Source: Plantactinospora soyae (GTDB taxonomy: Bacteria > Actinomycetota > Actinomycetes > Mycobacteriales > Micromonosporaceae). Taken from it: a stretch of DNA of 64,000 nt. The stretch lies in the NCBI RefSeq assembly GCF_014874095.1, contig NZ_JADBEB010000001.1:124001-188000 (forward strand). Reading direction: 5' to 3'. Below, piece by piece: positions 8,289-16,316 of this stretch (its first letter is position 1; every line of letters begins with the position of its first letter). A program made the translations under genes and the position numbers. The notes beneath the pieces were generated by a model, which saw nothing but the letters and a program-made list of their open reading frames with translations, had not been told where the DNA came from and did no database searches.

Positions 8289-9457
8289 CGGGCCTCCCCA
8301 CGGGCGGCGGGAACCGGTGCCACGGCCGTACCCGGGGCCGGTACGGCGTCGAGGGTACGGGCGGTGAAGGTCCCGGTGACCGGCTGTTGGGCGTCGAGTA
8401 CGCGTTCCCGGTAGAGGCCCAGCGCCCGCAACACCGGGGCGTCGGTCAGCCGGAACAGGTCGGCCGGCGCGCTCGCCCGGTGCTCGACCGGTACCCAGGA
8501 CGGCACGACGAACATGTCACCGGGACTCCAGTCGAAGCGCTGGCCACCGATCACGCTGTAGCCCTCGCCCCGGAAGACCACCCAGATCGCGTTGCCGGTC
8601 TGCTGGCGGGGCCGGGTCACCCGGTCGACCGGCAGCCGGTGCACGCTGCAACTCAGCGTCGGCAGCACGCTCGCGCCGGAGTCCGGGTTGGTGAACTCGA
8701 CACTCGCGATCTCCGCGCCGTTCTCGGCCGCCAACCGGGCCAGCTCGGCGTCGGTCTCCGCCCAGCGGTAGACCAGCAGCCGCGACGGCTTCGGATCCAG
8801 TTCGTCGACGACCGCACCCGGCCGCAGCCGGCGCGGACTAGCGGCGTAGGCGGCCTCGACGACGTTGCGCCGGACCGGCTCGGGCTGGGCGAACTCGGGG
8901 TACTCCTCGAAGAAGACCGCGTCGAGCGCCTCGATCATCGGCAGGTCGAGTCCGTCGAACCAGACCATCGACTCCGTACCGCCGTTGGTGTGGTCGTGCC
9001 AGTGCATGCCCGGGGTCAGGATCAGGTCACCGGGATGCATGTCGCAGGCGTCGCCGTCGACCGTGGTCCACACCCCGCTGCCGGCCAGGACGAACCGGAT
9101 CGCGCCGGGCGAGTGCCGGTGCGCGGGTGCGGTCTCCCGGGGGCCGAGGCACTGGATCGCACCCCAGAGCGTGCCGACGGCGTACGGCCGGCCGCCGAGG
9201 CCGGGGTTGCCGAGGCTGAGCACCCGCCGCTCCCCGCCCCGGTCGACCGGAACCAGGTCGATCGCCCGCTCGGCCAGGGACCGGAGTACGGCACCGTTCC
9301 AGAGCCACGGCACCGCCTTCGGCCGTGGCGTCTCGGTCAGCAACTGGGCGGTGATGTTCCAGAGTGGATGCAGGTCGAGCGCGTCGAGATCACGGTAGAG
9401 ACCCGCCAACGCCTCGCCGGTGGCGTCGTCCACGCCAGCCGCCTTGTCAGAGATCAT
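8285..9457 (-). CDS. Gentisate 1,2-dioxygenase-type bicupin
   Basis: Opens the ring of gentisate (2,5-dihydroxybenzoate) to maleylpyruvate using Fe(II) and O2; salicylate or 1-hydroxy-2-naphthoate dioxygenases share the fold. The 390-residue protein has two cupin domains. The first carries the iron ligands in AHRHSPGAIRFVLAG (two His near residue 115) and a later His in the HWHDH segment. The second cupin (residues about 240-360) ends with WSPGDMFVVPSW. It is coupled to the upstream FAD hydroxylase by an ATGA overlap and to the FAH hydrolase downstream, giving the expected order for 3-hydroxybenzoate to gentisate to ring-opened acid. A mycothiol-dependent isomerase candidate lies at 29374. 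Confidence 0.92.
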   Translation of the reverse strand: MISDKAAGVDDATGEALAGLYRDLDALDLHPLWNITAQLLTETPRPKAVPWLWNGAVLRSLAERAIDLVPVDRGGERRVLSLGNPGLGGRPYAVGTLWGAIQCLGPRETAPAHRHSPGAIRFVLAGSGVWTTVDGDACDMHPGDLILTPGMHWHDHTNGGTESMVWFDGLDLPMIEALDAVFFEEYPEFAQPEPVRRNVVEAAYAASPRRLRPGAVVDELDPKPSRLLVYRWAETDAELARLAAENGAEIASVEFTNPDSGASVLPTLSCSVHRLPVDRVTRPRQQTGNAIWVVFRGEGYSVIGGQRFDWSPGDMFVVPSWVPVEHRASAPADLFRLTDAPVLRALGLYRERVLDAQQPVTGTFTARTLDAVPAPGTAVAPVPAARGEAR

Positions 9458-10860
9458 GATGGACCCTCGTCCTCTTCCCCAGGGGTTTCCGGAACAGCGC
9501 CCGGTCGGTGTGCACGGTGTGCGTCATACGGCGCGCTCGCCGGACCCGACCGGCCGCTCGCCGCCACGTCCGGACCGGACTGACCGCTCGCCGCCACGTT
9601 CGGACCGGACCGACCGCTCGCCGTCACGTCCGGAACGCGGGCGATGCCGAACCGCCGTACGCTCTCCAGCAGTGACGCCCGCCGGACCCAGGCGTGGTGC
9701 CGGACCGGATCGGCGGCGATGGCGCGCAGCTCGTCCTGGTTCGCCCGGCGCCGCTCCGGGTCGGTCTCCTTGAGCCGCTCGGTGTTGCGGTGCGTGTCCG
9801 CCTGTACGTAGTCCAGCGCGACCCGCCGGCGCACCGCGTCGAACGCGGCGAGTTCCGGCTCCGCGTCCGCGCCGGCCCTGATCCGCACCAGCCGGCGTAC
9901 CACGTCCATCGCGTCGTGGATGCCACTGTTCAGTCCGACCCCGCCGACCGGGCTGTTGATGTGCGCCGCGTCCCCGACGACGACCACGTTGCCGAGCCGG
10001 AACGTCGACGCCACCCGCTGGTGCACGTTGTAGATCTGCCGGTCGACGATCGGGTAGCCCTCGGCGCGGGGCGCGATCCCCTGCAACTGCGCCTGAAGGG
10101 TGTCCGGATCGAGCGCCACCTCACGGGGCTGGTCCGGCGGCACCGGGTAGACGGCCCGCCAGGACTCCCTGGTGTGCAGCAGGAACAGCCACTCCCGGGG
10201 GTCCGCCACGTAGTTGACGTCGGCCAGGCCGGGGATCATCTCCCGCAGGTCGACCGAGGTGCTCACGATGAGGAAGCGCTCAGGGTAGGTGTGCCCCTCG
10301 AACCCGATGTCGAGGGACTGCCGGACGGTGCTGTTAGCGCCGTCCGCGCCGATCAGGTGTGAGCCGTGGATCTCGGTCTCGCCCGACTGGGTCCGTACCG
10401 TGACCGAGACCCCGCCGTCGGTCTCGCGTACGCCGGTCACCCGGGCGCCGAAGACCTCGCGGGCGAGGTCGCTGCCGCGCAGCCGTTCGACCAGCATCCG
10501 GACCAGGTGCTGCTGGTTGAGCTGCAACCGGTACGGGTGGGCGGTCTCGTCGCGCAGCAGACCGAAGTCGAACTCGGCGACCAGCCCCGCGTCCCGGTCC
10601 CGATGCTGGAAGCGCGGTACGACCAGCCCTTCGGCGATCATCCGGTCGACGATTCCGAGCTCGTCGAGGAGTTCGAGGGTCGGCGGATGGAAGGTCGACG
10701 CCCGCCAGTCGGTCTTCGGCTCGGACTCGGCCTCGATCAGCACGACCGGCACACCGTGGCGGACCAGTTCCGCGGCCGCGGTCACCCCGACCGGGCCGGC
10801 CCCGACGACGAGCACCGGAGCGGTGGCGGCGGTCGGAATCGTTCTGGACATGCTTGTCAT
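9454..10860 (-). CDS. FAD-dependent aromatic hydroxylase
   Basis: A single-component flavoprotein monooxygenase (about 468 residues) of the PHBH/MhpA class, expected to hydroxylate a phenolic acid using NAD(P)H. It has the GAGPVGVTAAAELVRHG dinucleotide motif near the N-terminus, the DG motif (LIGADGANSTVRQ) and the FAD-phosphate motif GDAAHINSPVGGVGLNSG. Being the first gene of the gentisate operon makes 3-hydroxybenzoate 6-hydroxylase a reasonable guess. The ATG at 10860 is used here; ATG 10851 is possible. The C-terminal 60 residues contain three copies of a ten-residue V(A/T)ASG(R/Q)SGP(D/N) repeat not needed for catalysis. Two IclR-type palindromes lie 11-57 bp upstream. Confidence 0.9.
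   Translation of the reverse strand: MTSMSRTIPTAATAPVLVVGAGPVGVTAAAELVRHGVPVVLIEAESEPKTDWRASTFHPPTLELLDELGIVDRMIAEGLVVPRFQHRDRDAGLVAEFDFGLLRDETAHPYRLQLNQQHLVRMLVERLRGSDLAREVFGARVTGVRETDGGVSVTVRTQSGETEIHGSHLIGADGANSTVRQSLDIGFEGHTYPERFLIVSTSVDLREMIPGLADVNYVADPREWLFLLHTRESWRAVYPVPPDQPREVALDPDTLQAQLQGIAPRAEGYPIVDRQIYNVHQRVASTFRLGNVVVVGDAAHINSPVGGVGLNSGIHDAMDVVRRLVRIRAGADAEPELAAFDAVRRRVALDYVQADTHRNTERLKETDPERRRANQDELRAIAADPVRHHAWVRRASLLESVRRFGIARVPDVTASGRSGPNVAASGQSGPDVAASGRSGPASAPYDAHRAHRPGAVPETPGEEDEGPS
9543..9632 (-). repeat. 30-bp minisatellite in the 3' end of the hydroxylase gene
   Basis: Three near-perfect units containing CCGCTCGCCGCCACGTCCGG. In frame they encode V(A/T)ASG(R/Q)SGP(D/N) on the minus strand, near the stop. 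Confidence 0.75.
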
Positions 10861-10870
10861 CGTAGCCACG

Positions 10871-10887
10871 ATTCCAATAACCGGAAG
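10871..10887. promoter_or_regulatory. Putative IclR-family operator, proximal copy
   Basis: ATTCCA-ATAAC-CGGAAG, immediately upstream of the hydroxylase start at 10860. A second copy begins exactly 30 bp further upstream. Confidence 0.55.
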
Positions 10888-10900
10888 AGATGGACGGGCA

Positions 10901-10917
10901 ATTCTGCAACCTGGAAC
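10901..10917. promoter_or_regulatory. Putative IclR-family operator, distal copy
   Basis: ATTCTG-CAACC-TGGAAC, 30 bp from the proximal copy, so both lie on the same helix face. A similar 31-bp pairing is seen upstream of the transporter operon (36707 and 36738). Confidence 0.55.
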
Positions 10918-10939
10918 ACTTGCGATGAGCAATGCGGTT

Positions 10940-10987
10940 AGGAAGGGCCCCTTCTTCTACAAAAAGCGATAAGAAGGGGCCCTTCCT
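10940..10987 (-). terminator. Hairpin, dispersed-repeat copy 1, 3' of the RraA-1 gene
   Basis: Perfect 17-bp inverted arms (AGGAAGGGCCCCTTCTT at 10940-10956 and its complement at 10971-10987) around a 14-base loop with CAAAAAGCGAT. It starts 12 bp beyond the RraA-1 stop at 11000. Near-identical hairpins, loop included, occur at 24356 and 47804, each just 3' of a minus-strand gene. Terminator function is inferred from position and structure; there is no long T-tract. Confidence 0.7.
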
Positions 10988-10999
10988 TACACCCAAGGC

Positions 11000-11677
11000 T
11001 TAGCGGAAGCCGTAGATGTCCAGGGTGAGTTCGCCCTGGCGGATCCGCTCCAGGTAGCGGCGTTCGGCCTGCTGGCGTTGGCGGGCGGCGGTCAGGACCG
11101 CGTCGACCCGGCCGGCCGGAAGGACGACCACGCCGTCCTCGTCGGCCACCACCAGGTCGCCGTCGTGCACGGTCACTCCACCCAGGACGATCGGTTCGCC
11201 GACGGTGCCGGGATCGTTCTTCACCGTGGTACGGAGCGCGATCGAGCTGCTGAAGGTCGGGAAGTCCAGGGCGGCGAGGCCGGCGGTGTCGCGTACCCCG
11301 CCGTCGATCACCAGGCCCGCGATGCCGCGCTGCTGGGCGGCCACCGTGAGCACCTCGCCCCAGTAGCCGCACGGCTCGCCCTGCCCGGCCACCACCAGGA
11401 CCTGGCCCGGCCGGGCGGCGGCGACCGCGAGGTGCAGCGGCAGGTTGTCGGCCGGCGCGGTGCGTACCGGCAGCGCCGGACCGGCCACCCGGGCACCGAC
11501 CCAGGCCGGCCGCAGGGTGTACGGCAGGAAGCACTCCTCCCGGGCCGCCTCGTAGACGGTGGCACTGCCCAGGGCGAGCAGTTCCGCCGCCACTGTCGGG
11601 TCTGTTGAGTCCACCGAGTCCGTCGAACCCGTCGAGTCCAGCGCCGTCGCCGGCGGCCTCGGGGAGTTCGCGGACAT
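11000..11677 (-). CDS. RraA/LigK-fold protein 1 (putative 4-carboxy-4-hydroxy-2-oxoadipate/HMG aldolase)
   Basis: A 225-residue member of the RraA-like fold, whose catalytic members cleave 4-carboxy-4-hydroxy-2-oxoadipate to pyruvate and oxaloacetate. The active-site signature VIDGGVRD (metal/pyruvate-binding Arg-Asp) is intact near residue 127, and EPCGYWGEVL precedes it. Residues 10-30 are a Ser/Thr/Asp-rich low-complexity segment. It is the last of three adjacent paralogues; its start abuts the stop of RraA-2 at 11677. The fold is also used by the RNase E inhibitor RraA, but the adjacent extradiol dioxygenase and LigJ-like hydratase favour an aldolase or a related lyase. Confidence 0.85.
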   Translation of the reverse strand: MSANSPRPPATALDSTGSTDSVDSTDPTVAAELLALGSATVYEAAREECFLPYTLRPAWVGARVAGPALPVRTAPADNLPLHLAVAAARPGQVLVVAGQGEPCGYWGEVLTVAAQQRGIAGLVIDGGVRDTAGLAALDFPTFSSSIALRTTVKNDPGTVGEPIVLGGVTVHDGDLVVADEDGVVVLPAGRVDAVLTAARQRQQAERRYLERIRQGELTLDIYGFR

Positions 11678-12336
11678 CAGGTCTCCTCCCGGCGCTGCAA
11701 CCGGTGGTACCCGTGCCGGCGGCGCGCCTCGGCCAGGGTGGCGCCGGCCAGTATCTCGGCCACGATCGCCTCCTCGCTGGCGTGGATCCGTCCGGCCAGG
11801 GCGAGTACCTCGTCCTCCAGATCCACCGGCACCGCGACCACGCCGTCCGCGTCGCCGAGCAGCAGTTGCCCGGCGGCGACCTGTACCCCGCCGACGGTCA
11901 CCGGTCGACCGACGTCGGAGACCTCGACCCGGTCCTTGCCGGTACGCATGAAGCGTCCCCGGGAGTAGATCGGGTAGCCGACCCCGAGGGCCCGGGCGAC
12001 GTCCCGGCAGACCCCGTCGATGACGGTGCCGGCCACCGCGCGGTCGTGCGCCATCGCGGTCAGGATGTCGCCCCAGACCGTGCAGTCGGTACGCCCGCCG
12101 TTGTCCAGTACCACCACGTCCCCGGCGGGTACGTCGTCGAGGTAGTCGCCGACGCTGCCGGCCGGGTTGCCCGCGGTCACGTACCGCACGGTGAACGCCC
12201 GCCCGCAGAGCCGGGCCCCGTCGGCCAGTGGGGTTATCCCGAGCAGGCTGCCGGGGCGGCCGAGCCGGTCCAGCGCGTCCGACACCGTGGCGGTCGAGTA
12301 CGCGGCCAGCGGATGGCCGATGCCGGGCTCGCTCAT
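11677..12336 (-). CDS. RraA/LigK-fold protein 2
   Basis: A 219-residue paralogue without a low-complexity extension. It keeps VIDGVCRD near residue 110 and a CTVWGDILT segment, and is closest in appearance to bacterial CHA/HMG aldolases. The ATG at 12336 overlaps the stop of RraA-3 (ATGA). It could be the true aldolase of the set, with neighbours modified for different substrates or as hetero-oligomer partners; the sequence does not decide this. Confidence 0.87.
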   Translation of the reverse strand: MSEPGIGHPLAAYSTATVSDALDRLGRPGSLLGITPLADGARLCGRAFTVRYVTAGNPAGSVGDYLDDVPAGDVVVLDNGGRTDCTVWGDILTAMAHDRAVAGTVIDGVCRDVARALGVGYPIYSRGRFMRTGKDRVEVSDVGRPVTVGGVQVAAGQLLLGDADGVVAVPVDLEDEVLALAGRIHASEEAIVAEILAGATLAEARRRHGYHRLQRREET

Positions 12337-13076
12337 TCTGCCTCCTCCACCGAGGGGAACCGGCTGTCGTGCATGACCTGGCCGACGGGCTGGCCGGCCC
12401 GTACCGCCTCGGCCATGTCCTCCTCGCGGCGTACGATCCGCTCGGCCAGCGCGACGACCCGTTCCGCCTCGGCGGCCGGTACGAAGACCACGCCGTTGCG
12501 GTCGGCGACGATCCAGTCGCCGCTGTCGACCGGGTTGCCGGCGACCTCGATCCGCTCGTCCATTCCGAGCTGCACTATCCGGCCCCGGGCACTGACCGGG
12601 ACGACGGCCCGGCCGAAGACCGGAAAGCCCAGTGACTCGCTCTCCGCGATGTCCCGGCAGGCGCCGTCGATGACGACGCCGCCGATGCCGCGTCGGGTCG
12701 CGGCGAGCGCGAGGATGCCGCCCCAGCACGAGACGTCGAGCCGGCCGTCGTTGGCGATCACCAGCACCTGGCCGGGGCCGGAGTCCTCGACCGCCGACGC
12801 GGCGATGTGCGCGGCCGGCTGGCCGTCGCGCCGGGGGCCGGCCCGGACGGTACGGACCGTGCCGACCACCGGTTCGGTCACCGGCCACAGTGCCCGGATG
12901 CCCGTGGTGGCGCCGGTCAGCCCGAGGGTGTCCAGCGCATCGGAGAGCGCACAACTGTCGAGTACGGCGATCCGGGCCCGCAGTGCGTCCGTACCCGCGG
13001 TATCTGTGACCGCGGTATCCGTACCCGCAACATCCGTGGCTGCGGCGTTCGTAAGCCGGCTTTCGGCGGCGGTCAT
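12333..13076 (-). CDS. RraA/LigK-fold protein 3
   Basis: A 247-residue paralogue with VIDGACRD near residue 135 and CWGGILALAA upstream of it, so the active-site Arg-Asp pair is kept. Residues 10-35 are an Ala/Thr/Asp low-complexity leader with repeated GTD units. It is coupled to the dioxygenase gene by an ATGA overlap (13073-13076). Three consecutive paralogues in one operon is unusual; most known gallate or protocatechuate-4,5 clusters have one. Confidence 0.86.
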   Translation of the reverse strand: MTAAESRLTNAAATDVAGTDTAVTDTAGTDALRARIAVLDSCALSDALDTLGLTGATTGIRALWPVTEPVVGTVRTVRAGPRRDGQPAAHIAASAVEDSGPGQVLVIANDGRLDVSCWGGILALAATRRGIGGVVIDGACRDIAESESLGFPVFGRAVVPVSARGRIVQLGMDERIEVAGNPVDSGDWIVADRNGVVFVPAAEAERVVALAERIVRREEDMAEAVRAGQPVGQVMHDSRFPSVEEAE

Positions 13077-14107
13077 GCCGGCCGCCCGGCCGAGGTGTCG
13101 GACTCCCAGGCGACGAAGCCCATCGCGTTGCCGGTGCCGGCCGCCGAGCGGTAGCAGGGCTGGTAGTCGACGAGCCGGGGAGTCAGCCCGCTGCCCCGCA
13201 GGGCGCCCGCGACCACGATCCAGTTCCGTAGCTCGGAGGTGCCGGAGCGGAGCAGCGCCGGAGACAGTCCGCGCAGGTGGTCGCCGTCGTCGGAGAGCAG
13301 TGCGTCGAGGAAGGACCGGTCCAGTTCCTCGTCGATGACGAAGTGGCTCAGCCCGCCGGAGGCGGCCAGCCCGACCCGGAGGTCGCCCGGGAAGGAGGCG
13401 ATGGCCCGGCCGAGCGCCAGGCCGAAGTCCCAGCAGCGGGCCGCGCTCGGCGGGTTCGGCTCCCAGAAAGTGTTGACGAACAGCGGCACGAACGGGATGT
13501 CGCCGGAGCCGCCGAGGATGTTCTGGTAGACGAAGCCCCAGCCGTGCGGGATGCCGTGGTCGCCGTACTTCCCGGCGGGGAGTTCCTTCGACGCGCTGGG
13601 GTCGAAGCCCTGCTCGCTGGTGGCCCGGATCAGGTGTACGGCCAGCTCGGGATGGCACTGCCGGATGGTGCTCTCGGTGGGCACGTTGGCCACCTCGGCG
13701 ATCGCCAGTCCGGGCGGCATCGCGGCCAGGTCCGCCGGCTTGAACGGCTCGTGCCGCATCGTGGCGCCGTAGTAGAAGGCGAACTGCGGCAACAACTCGT
13801 CGGTGAAGGTCTCCTTGTGGTCGCTGCTCACCACCACCAGTACGTCGGGTCGGGCGTCCCGCACCACGTCGCCGAGGGCGTCGATCGCCTCCCGGCACCG
13901 CTGATGCCGCTGCCGTCGTACCTCCGGTTCGTTCTCGGCGGTGAAGTCGTCGCGCAGCTCGGAGAGCTGGTCGAAGGTGTAGTCCTCGCCCCGGTAGGCC
14001 AGCGCCGGGTTGCGCCGGTCGGCGGCGGCCCGCTGGCCCCACTGCTTCGGCGGGGTGTTGAGCAGTGGCCCGTGCGAGGTGCCGATGCCCACCACGATCT
14101 CTGCCAT
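13073..14107 (-). CDS. Class III extradiol ring-cleavage dioxygenase, LigB family (gallate/protocatechuate 4,5-type)
   Basis: Non-heme Fe(II) dioxygenase catalytic subunit (344 residues). LigB-type landmarks are GIGTSHGPLL at the N-terminus with the first iron His, DVLVVVSSDHKE near residue 95, and a SGGLSHFV segment near 250. There is no LigA-like small subunit next to it and no C-terminal LigA fusion, so it is either a single-domain form or recruits a partner elsewhere. Together with the LigJ-like hydratase upstream and RraA/LigK proteins downstream it matches the short gallate route (gallate to 4-oxalomesaconate to CHA to pyruvate plus oxaloacetate). The actual substrate is not determined. 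Confidence 0.87.
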   Translation of the reverse strand: MAEIVVGIGTSHGPLLNTPPKQWGQRAAADRRNPALAYRGEDYTFDQLSELRDDFTAENEPEVRRQRHQRCREAIDALGDVVRDARPDVLVVVSSDHKETFTDELLPQFAFYYGATMRHEPFKPADLAAMPPGLAIAEVANVPTESTIRQCHPELAVHLIRATSEQGFDPSASKELPAGKYGDHGIPHGWGFVYQNILGGSGDIPFVPLFVNTFWEPNPPSAARCWDFGLALGRAIASFPGDLRVGLAASGGLSHFVIDEELDRSFLDALLSDDGDHLRGLSPALLRSGTSELRNWIVVAGALRGSGLTPRLVDYQPCYRSAAGTGNAMGFVAWESDTSAGRPA

Positions 14108-14138
14108 CGGGTGCTCCTTCCCTGCGTCCCGCCGCCGG

Positions 14139-15140
14139 CTAGAGCCGGAACAGTTCGCGGGCGTTGGTCTCGAACAGAGCCGTACGTTGCTTGTCGTCGA
14201 GCCACTCGATGTCGTTGATCAGCAGGTGGATGTCGTCGATCCAGCGACCGGTCTCCGGGTCCCGCATCGAGCCGGTGCCGGGCTTCTCGGTGCCGAACAG
14301 GCAGCGGTCCACCCCGACCGCCCCCAGCAGCAGTTCGATGGAGTCGCGGGTGTAGAGGCAGGTGTCGTACCAGAGTTTGCGCAGGTTGTCCTCGAAGCGC
14401 TGGCCCTTGCGCAGCGCGCCCGGGGCGAACCGGCCGCGCTGGTACGGAACGGCCCCGCCGCCGTGCGACACCACGATCTTGAGGTCGGGGAAGTCGGTGA
14501 AGACGGCGGACTGGAGCAGGCCGATGACGGCGAGCGTCTCCTCCTGGATGAAGTGCAGCGAGTAGCTCTCCCGGGCCGGGGCGCGGCAGCCGGCGGAGTG
14601 GATCAGCACCGGTACGTCGAGTTCGCAGAGCGCCTCCCAGACCGGGTACCAGAACCGGTCGCCGAGGCCGGGCGGCTGGCGGGTGCCCTCGTACGGGTCG
14701 GGGTTGAGCATCGCGCCGACGAAGCCCAGTTCCTGGACGCAGCGACGCAGTTCGCGGGTCCACGTCGCCGGGTCGGTCTCCATGCTCTGCGGCAGTCCGG
14801 CGACGCCCCGGAACTGTCCCGGTTCCAGCTGGCAGACCCGGTGGATGACGTCGTTGGTCTCGGCGGTGAACCAGTCGACCAGGAAGGCCGGCGACTCACT
14901 GTGCATCGCCTGGTAGGGCCGGGGCGAGATGAGCTGGAGGTCGATGCCGGCGGCGGCCAGGTGGGCCAGGTGGGACTCGCCGCCGAAGCTCGGGTTCGGC
15001 TCGTGCAGGGCCGCCCGGAGCCGGTCGTCGCTGATTCCCGCGCCGCCCCGGCCGTGCGCGCCGCGATGGGCCAACAGGCCGGCCTTGTAGGCGTACAGCT
15101 CGCTCGGAGCGCTGACGTGACCGTGGACGTCGATGAACAT
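14139..15140 (-). CDS. ligJ: Amidohydrolase-family 4-oxalomesaconate hydratase-like protein
   Basis: A 333-residue amidohydrolase_2 protein with strong resemblance to LigJ of Sphingobium: it starts MFIDVHGHVSAP, continues with YKAGLLAHRGAHGRGG, ISPRPYQAM, LNPDPYEG, SLHFIQEETLAVIGL and VVSHGGGAVPYQRGRF. The HxH metal site (HGH), the His in LIHSAG and the SHGGG His are all present. LigJ adds water to 4-oxalomesaconate in protocatechuate-4,5 and gallate degradation. The start at 15140 follows a GGGAGAGG ribosome site; the longer in-frame extension to 15269 looks non-coding. It is the first gene of a five-gene unit, and a 17-bp IclR-type palindrome lies about 170 bp upstream. Confidence 0.9.
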   Translation of the reverse strand: MFIDVHGHVSAPSELYAYKAGLLAHRGAHGRGGAGISDDRLRAALHEPNPSFGGESHLAHLAAAGIDLQLISPRPYQAMHSESPAFLVDWFTAETNDVIHRVCQLEPGQFRGVAGLPQSMETDPATWTRELRRCVQELGFVGAMLNPDPYEGTRQPPGLGDRFWYPVWEALCELDVPVLIHSAGCRAPARESYSLHFIQEETLAVIGLLQSAVFTDFPDLKIVVSHGGGAVPYQRGRFAPGALRKGQRFEDNLRKLWYDTCLYTRDSIELLLGAVGVDRCLFGTEKPGTGSMRDPETGRWIDDIHLLINDIEWLDDKQRTALFETNARELFRL

Positions 15141-15312
15141 GGTGCCTCTCCCGGGACTGGTGGTGACCGCGGCGGAGCTGGCGGTCGCGGCGCGGGCCGC
15201 TGGCGCCGTGGCCGGGTGCGGGCCCGGCCACGGCGACGTCGACCACGAGTGCGACCACGCAGTGCTCACACGCTAGCCCCGTGCATCGCCCTAGGGAATA
15301 GGAGGCACAGTT

Positions 15313-15329
15313 ATTCTGATGTACGGAAT
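15313..15329. promoter_or_regulatory. Putative IclR-family operator upstream of the ligJ-like unit
   Basis: ATTCTG-ATGTA-CGGAAT, one mismatch from perfect symmetry. It sits in the 217-bp space between the IclR stop and the ligJ-like start. Confidence 0.55.
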
Positions 15330-15357
15330 CAGGACGACGGGCGCCCTGACCTGCCGC

Positions 15358-16131
15358 TCAGCGGTAGAGGCTCTCGCCGAGTTCTCTCGCCGCCTCGCGG
15401 AGCGCCTCCACCGCCCGGTTCACCCCTTCCGGGCCCATCCGGGCGGTCGGGCCGGCGATGGTGAGCGAGGCGACCGGCGTACCGGTGCGGTCCGGCAACG
15501 GTACGCCCACCGCCACCAGCCCAGGTTCGCTCTCGCCGTGGTTGACCGAGTAGCCCTGGGCGCGGGCCTCCGCCAACTCCTCGAACAGCGTGGCCCGGTC
15601 GGTGTTGGTCGCGTCGGTCACCTGCTCCAGCCGCTCGGTCGGGTAGAGCCGCTGCACCGCCTCCAGCGACATCCCGGCCAGCAGCACCTTGCCGCCGGAG
15701 GAGGCGTGCGCCGGCAGGCTCACCCCGGCCCGGGAGGCCACCCGGACCGCGTTCGTCGACTCGACCGAGTCGACGAACCGGACGTGGTTGCCCTCCAGGA
15801 TCTGCAGGCTCGCCGTCTCGCCCGTCGTGGCCACCAGCCGCTCCAGGTACGGCCGGGCCTTGCGCCGTACGTCCAGTTTGGACAACGCGCCCATGCCGAC
15901 CTCGATCAGCACCGGCCCGGGGTGGTAGGCCCGGGTGGTCGCGTTCTGCGCCGCGAAACCGCGGTAGACGAGCATCGCCAGCAGGCGGTGCGCGGTCGAC
16001 CGGGCGACGTTCAGCTCGTCCGCCGCCTCCGCGACCCGGATGCTCGGCTTGGTCTTGAGTAGCAGCAGTAGCCGCAGGGCGTGGTCGACCGAAGCGATGT
16101 GATACGGCGGAACGGCCGGCTCATTCTTCAT
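15358..16131 (-). CDS. IclR-family transcriptional regulator
   Basis: A 257-residue regulator with an N-terminal winged helix-turn-helix (residues about 15-75, VAEAADELNVARSTAHRLLAML as recognition region) and a C-terminal effector domain (residues 90-250) with the usual SSGGKVLLA and NHGESEPGLVAVGVP segments. IclR proteins commonly sense aromatic acids and control their degradation. The ATG at 16131 lies inside a 17-bp palindrome (16123-16139), implying autoregulation. The gene lies between the ligJ-like unit and the divergent P450 operon, and matching palindromes occur at three other units in the window. Activator or repressor status cannot be told. Confidence 0.93.
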   Translation of the reverse strand: MKNEPAVPPYHIASVDHALRLLLLLKTKPSIRVAEAADELNVARSTAHRLLAMLVYRGFAAQNATTRAYHPGPVLIEVGMGALSKLDVRRKARPYLERLVATTGETASLQILEGNHVRFVDSVESTNAVRVASRAGVSLPAHASSGGKVLLAGMSLEAVQRLYPTERLEQVTDATNTDRATLFEELAEARAQGYSVNHGESEPGLVAVGVPLPDRTGTPVASLTIAGPTARMGPEGVNRAVEALREAARELGESLYR

Positions 16132-16139
16132 AGCGGAAT
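16123..16139. promoter_or_regulatory. Putative IclR autoregulatory operator
   Basis: ATTCTT-CATAG-CGGAAT spanning the start codon of the IclR gene (16131-16129). It lies in the intergenic space shared with the divergent P450 operon, 178 bp from that start. Confidence 0.6.
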
Positions 16140-16316
16140 GATAGCCAGGGTATTGCCACTGTGCAGATCCGCGTCGTAAGTTTCTGGCCGAGAGCACCGG
16201 CCACCCGCGCTACCCACGACCCGGCGTCGACTCGTCGACCGCCAACACCGGGGGGTGCTCCACTACTACGGCGCGCATGTCGAGCAGCGTGCCGTTGGTC
16301 GATGGGAGATTGTTCC

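Noticed and set aside
14010-15464. Long plus-strand open frame opposite the ligJ-like and dioxygenase genes
   Set aside because: Antisense shadow typical of high-GC DNA; composition rich in Arg/Gly/Asp without domain motifs, while the minus strand has clear enzymes.
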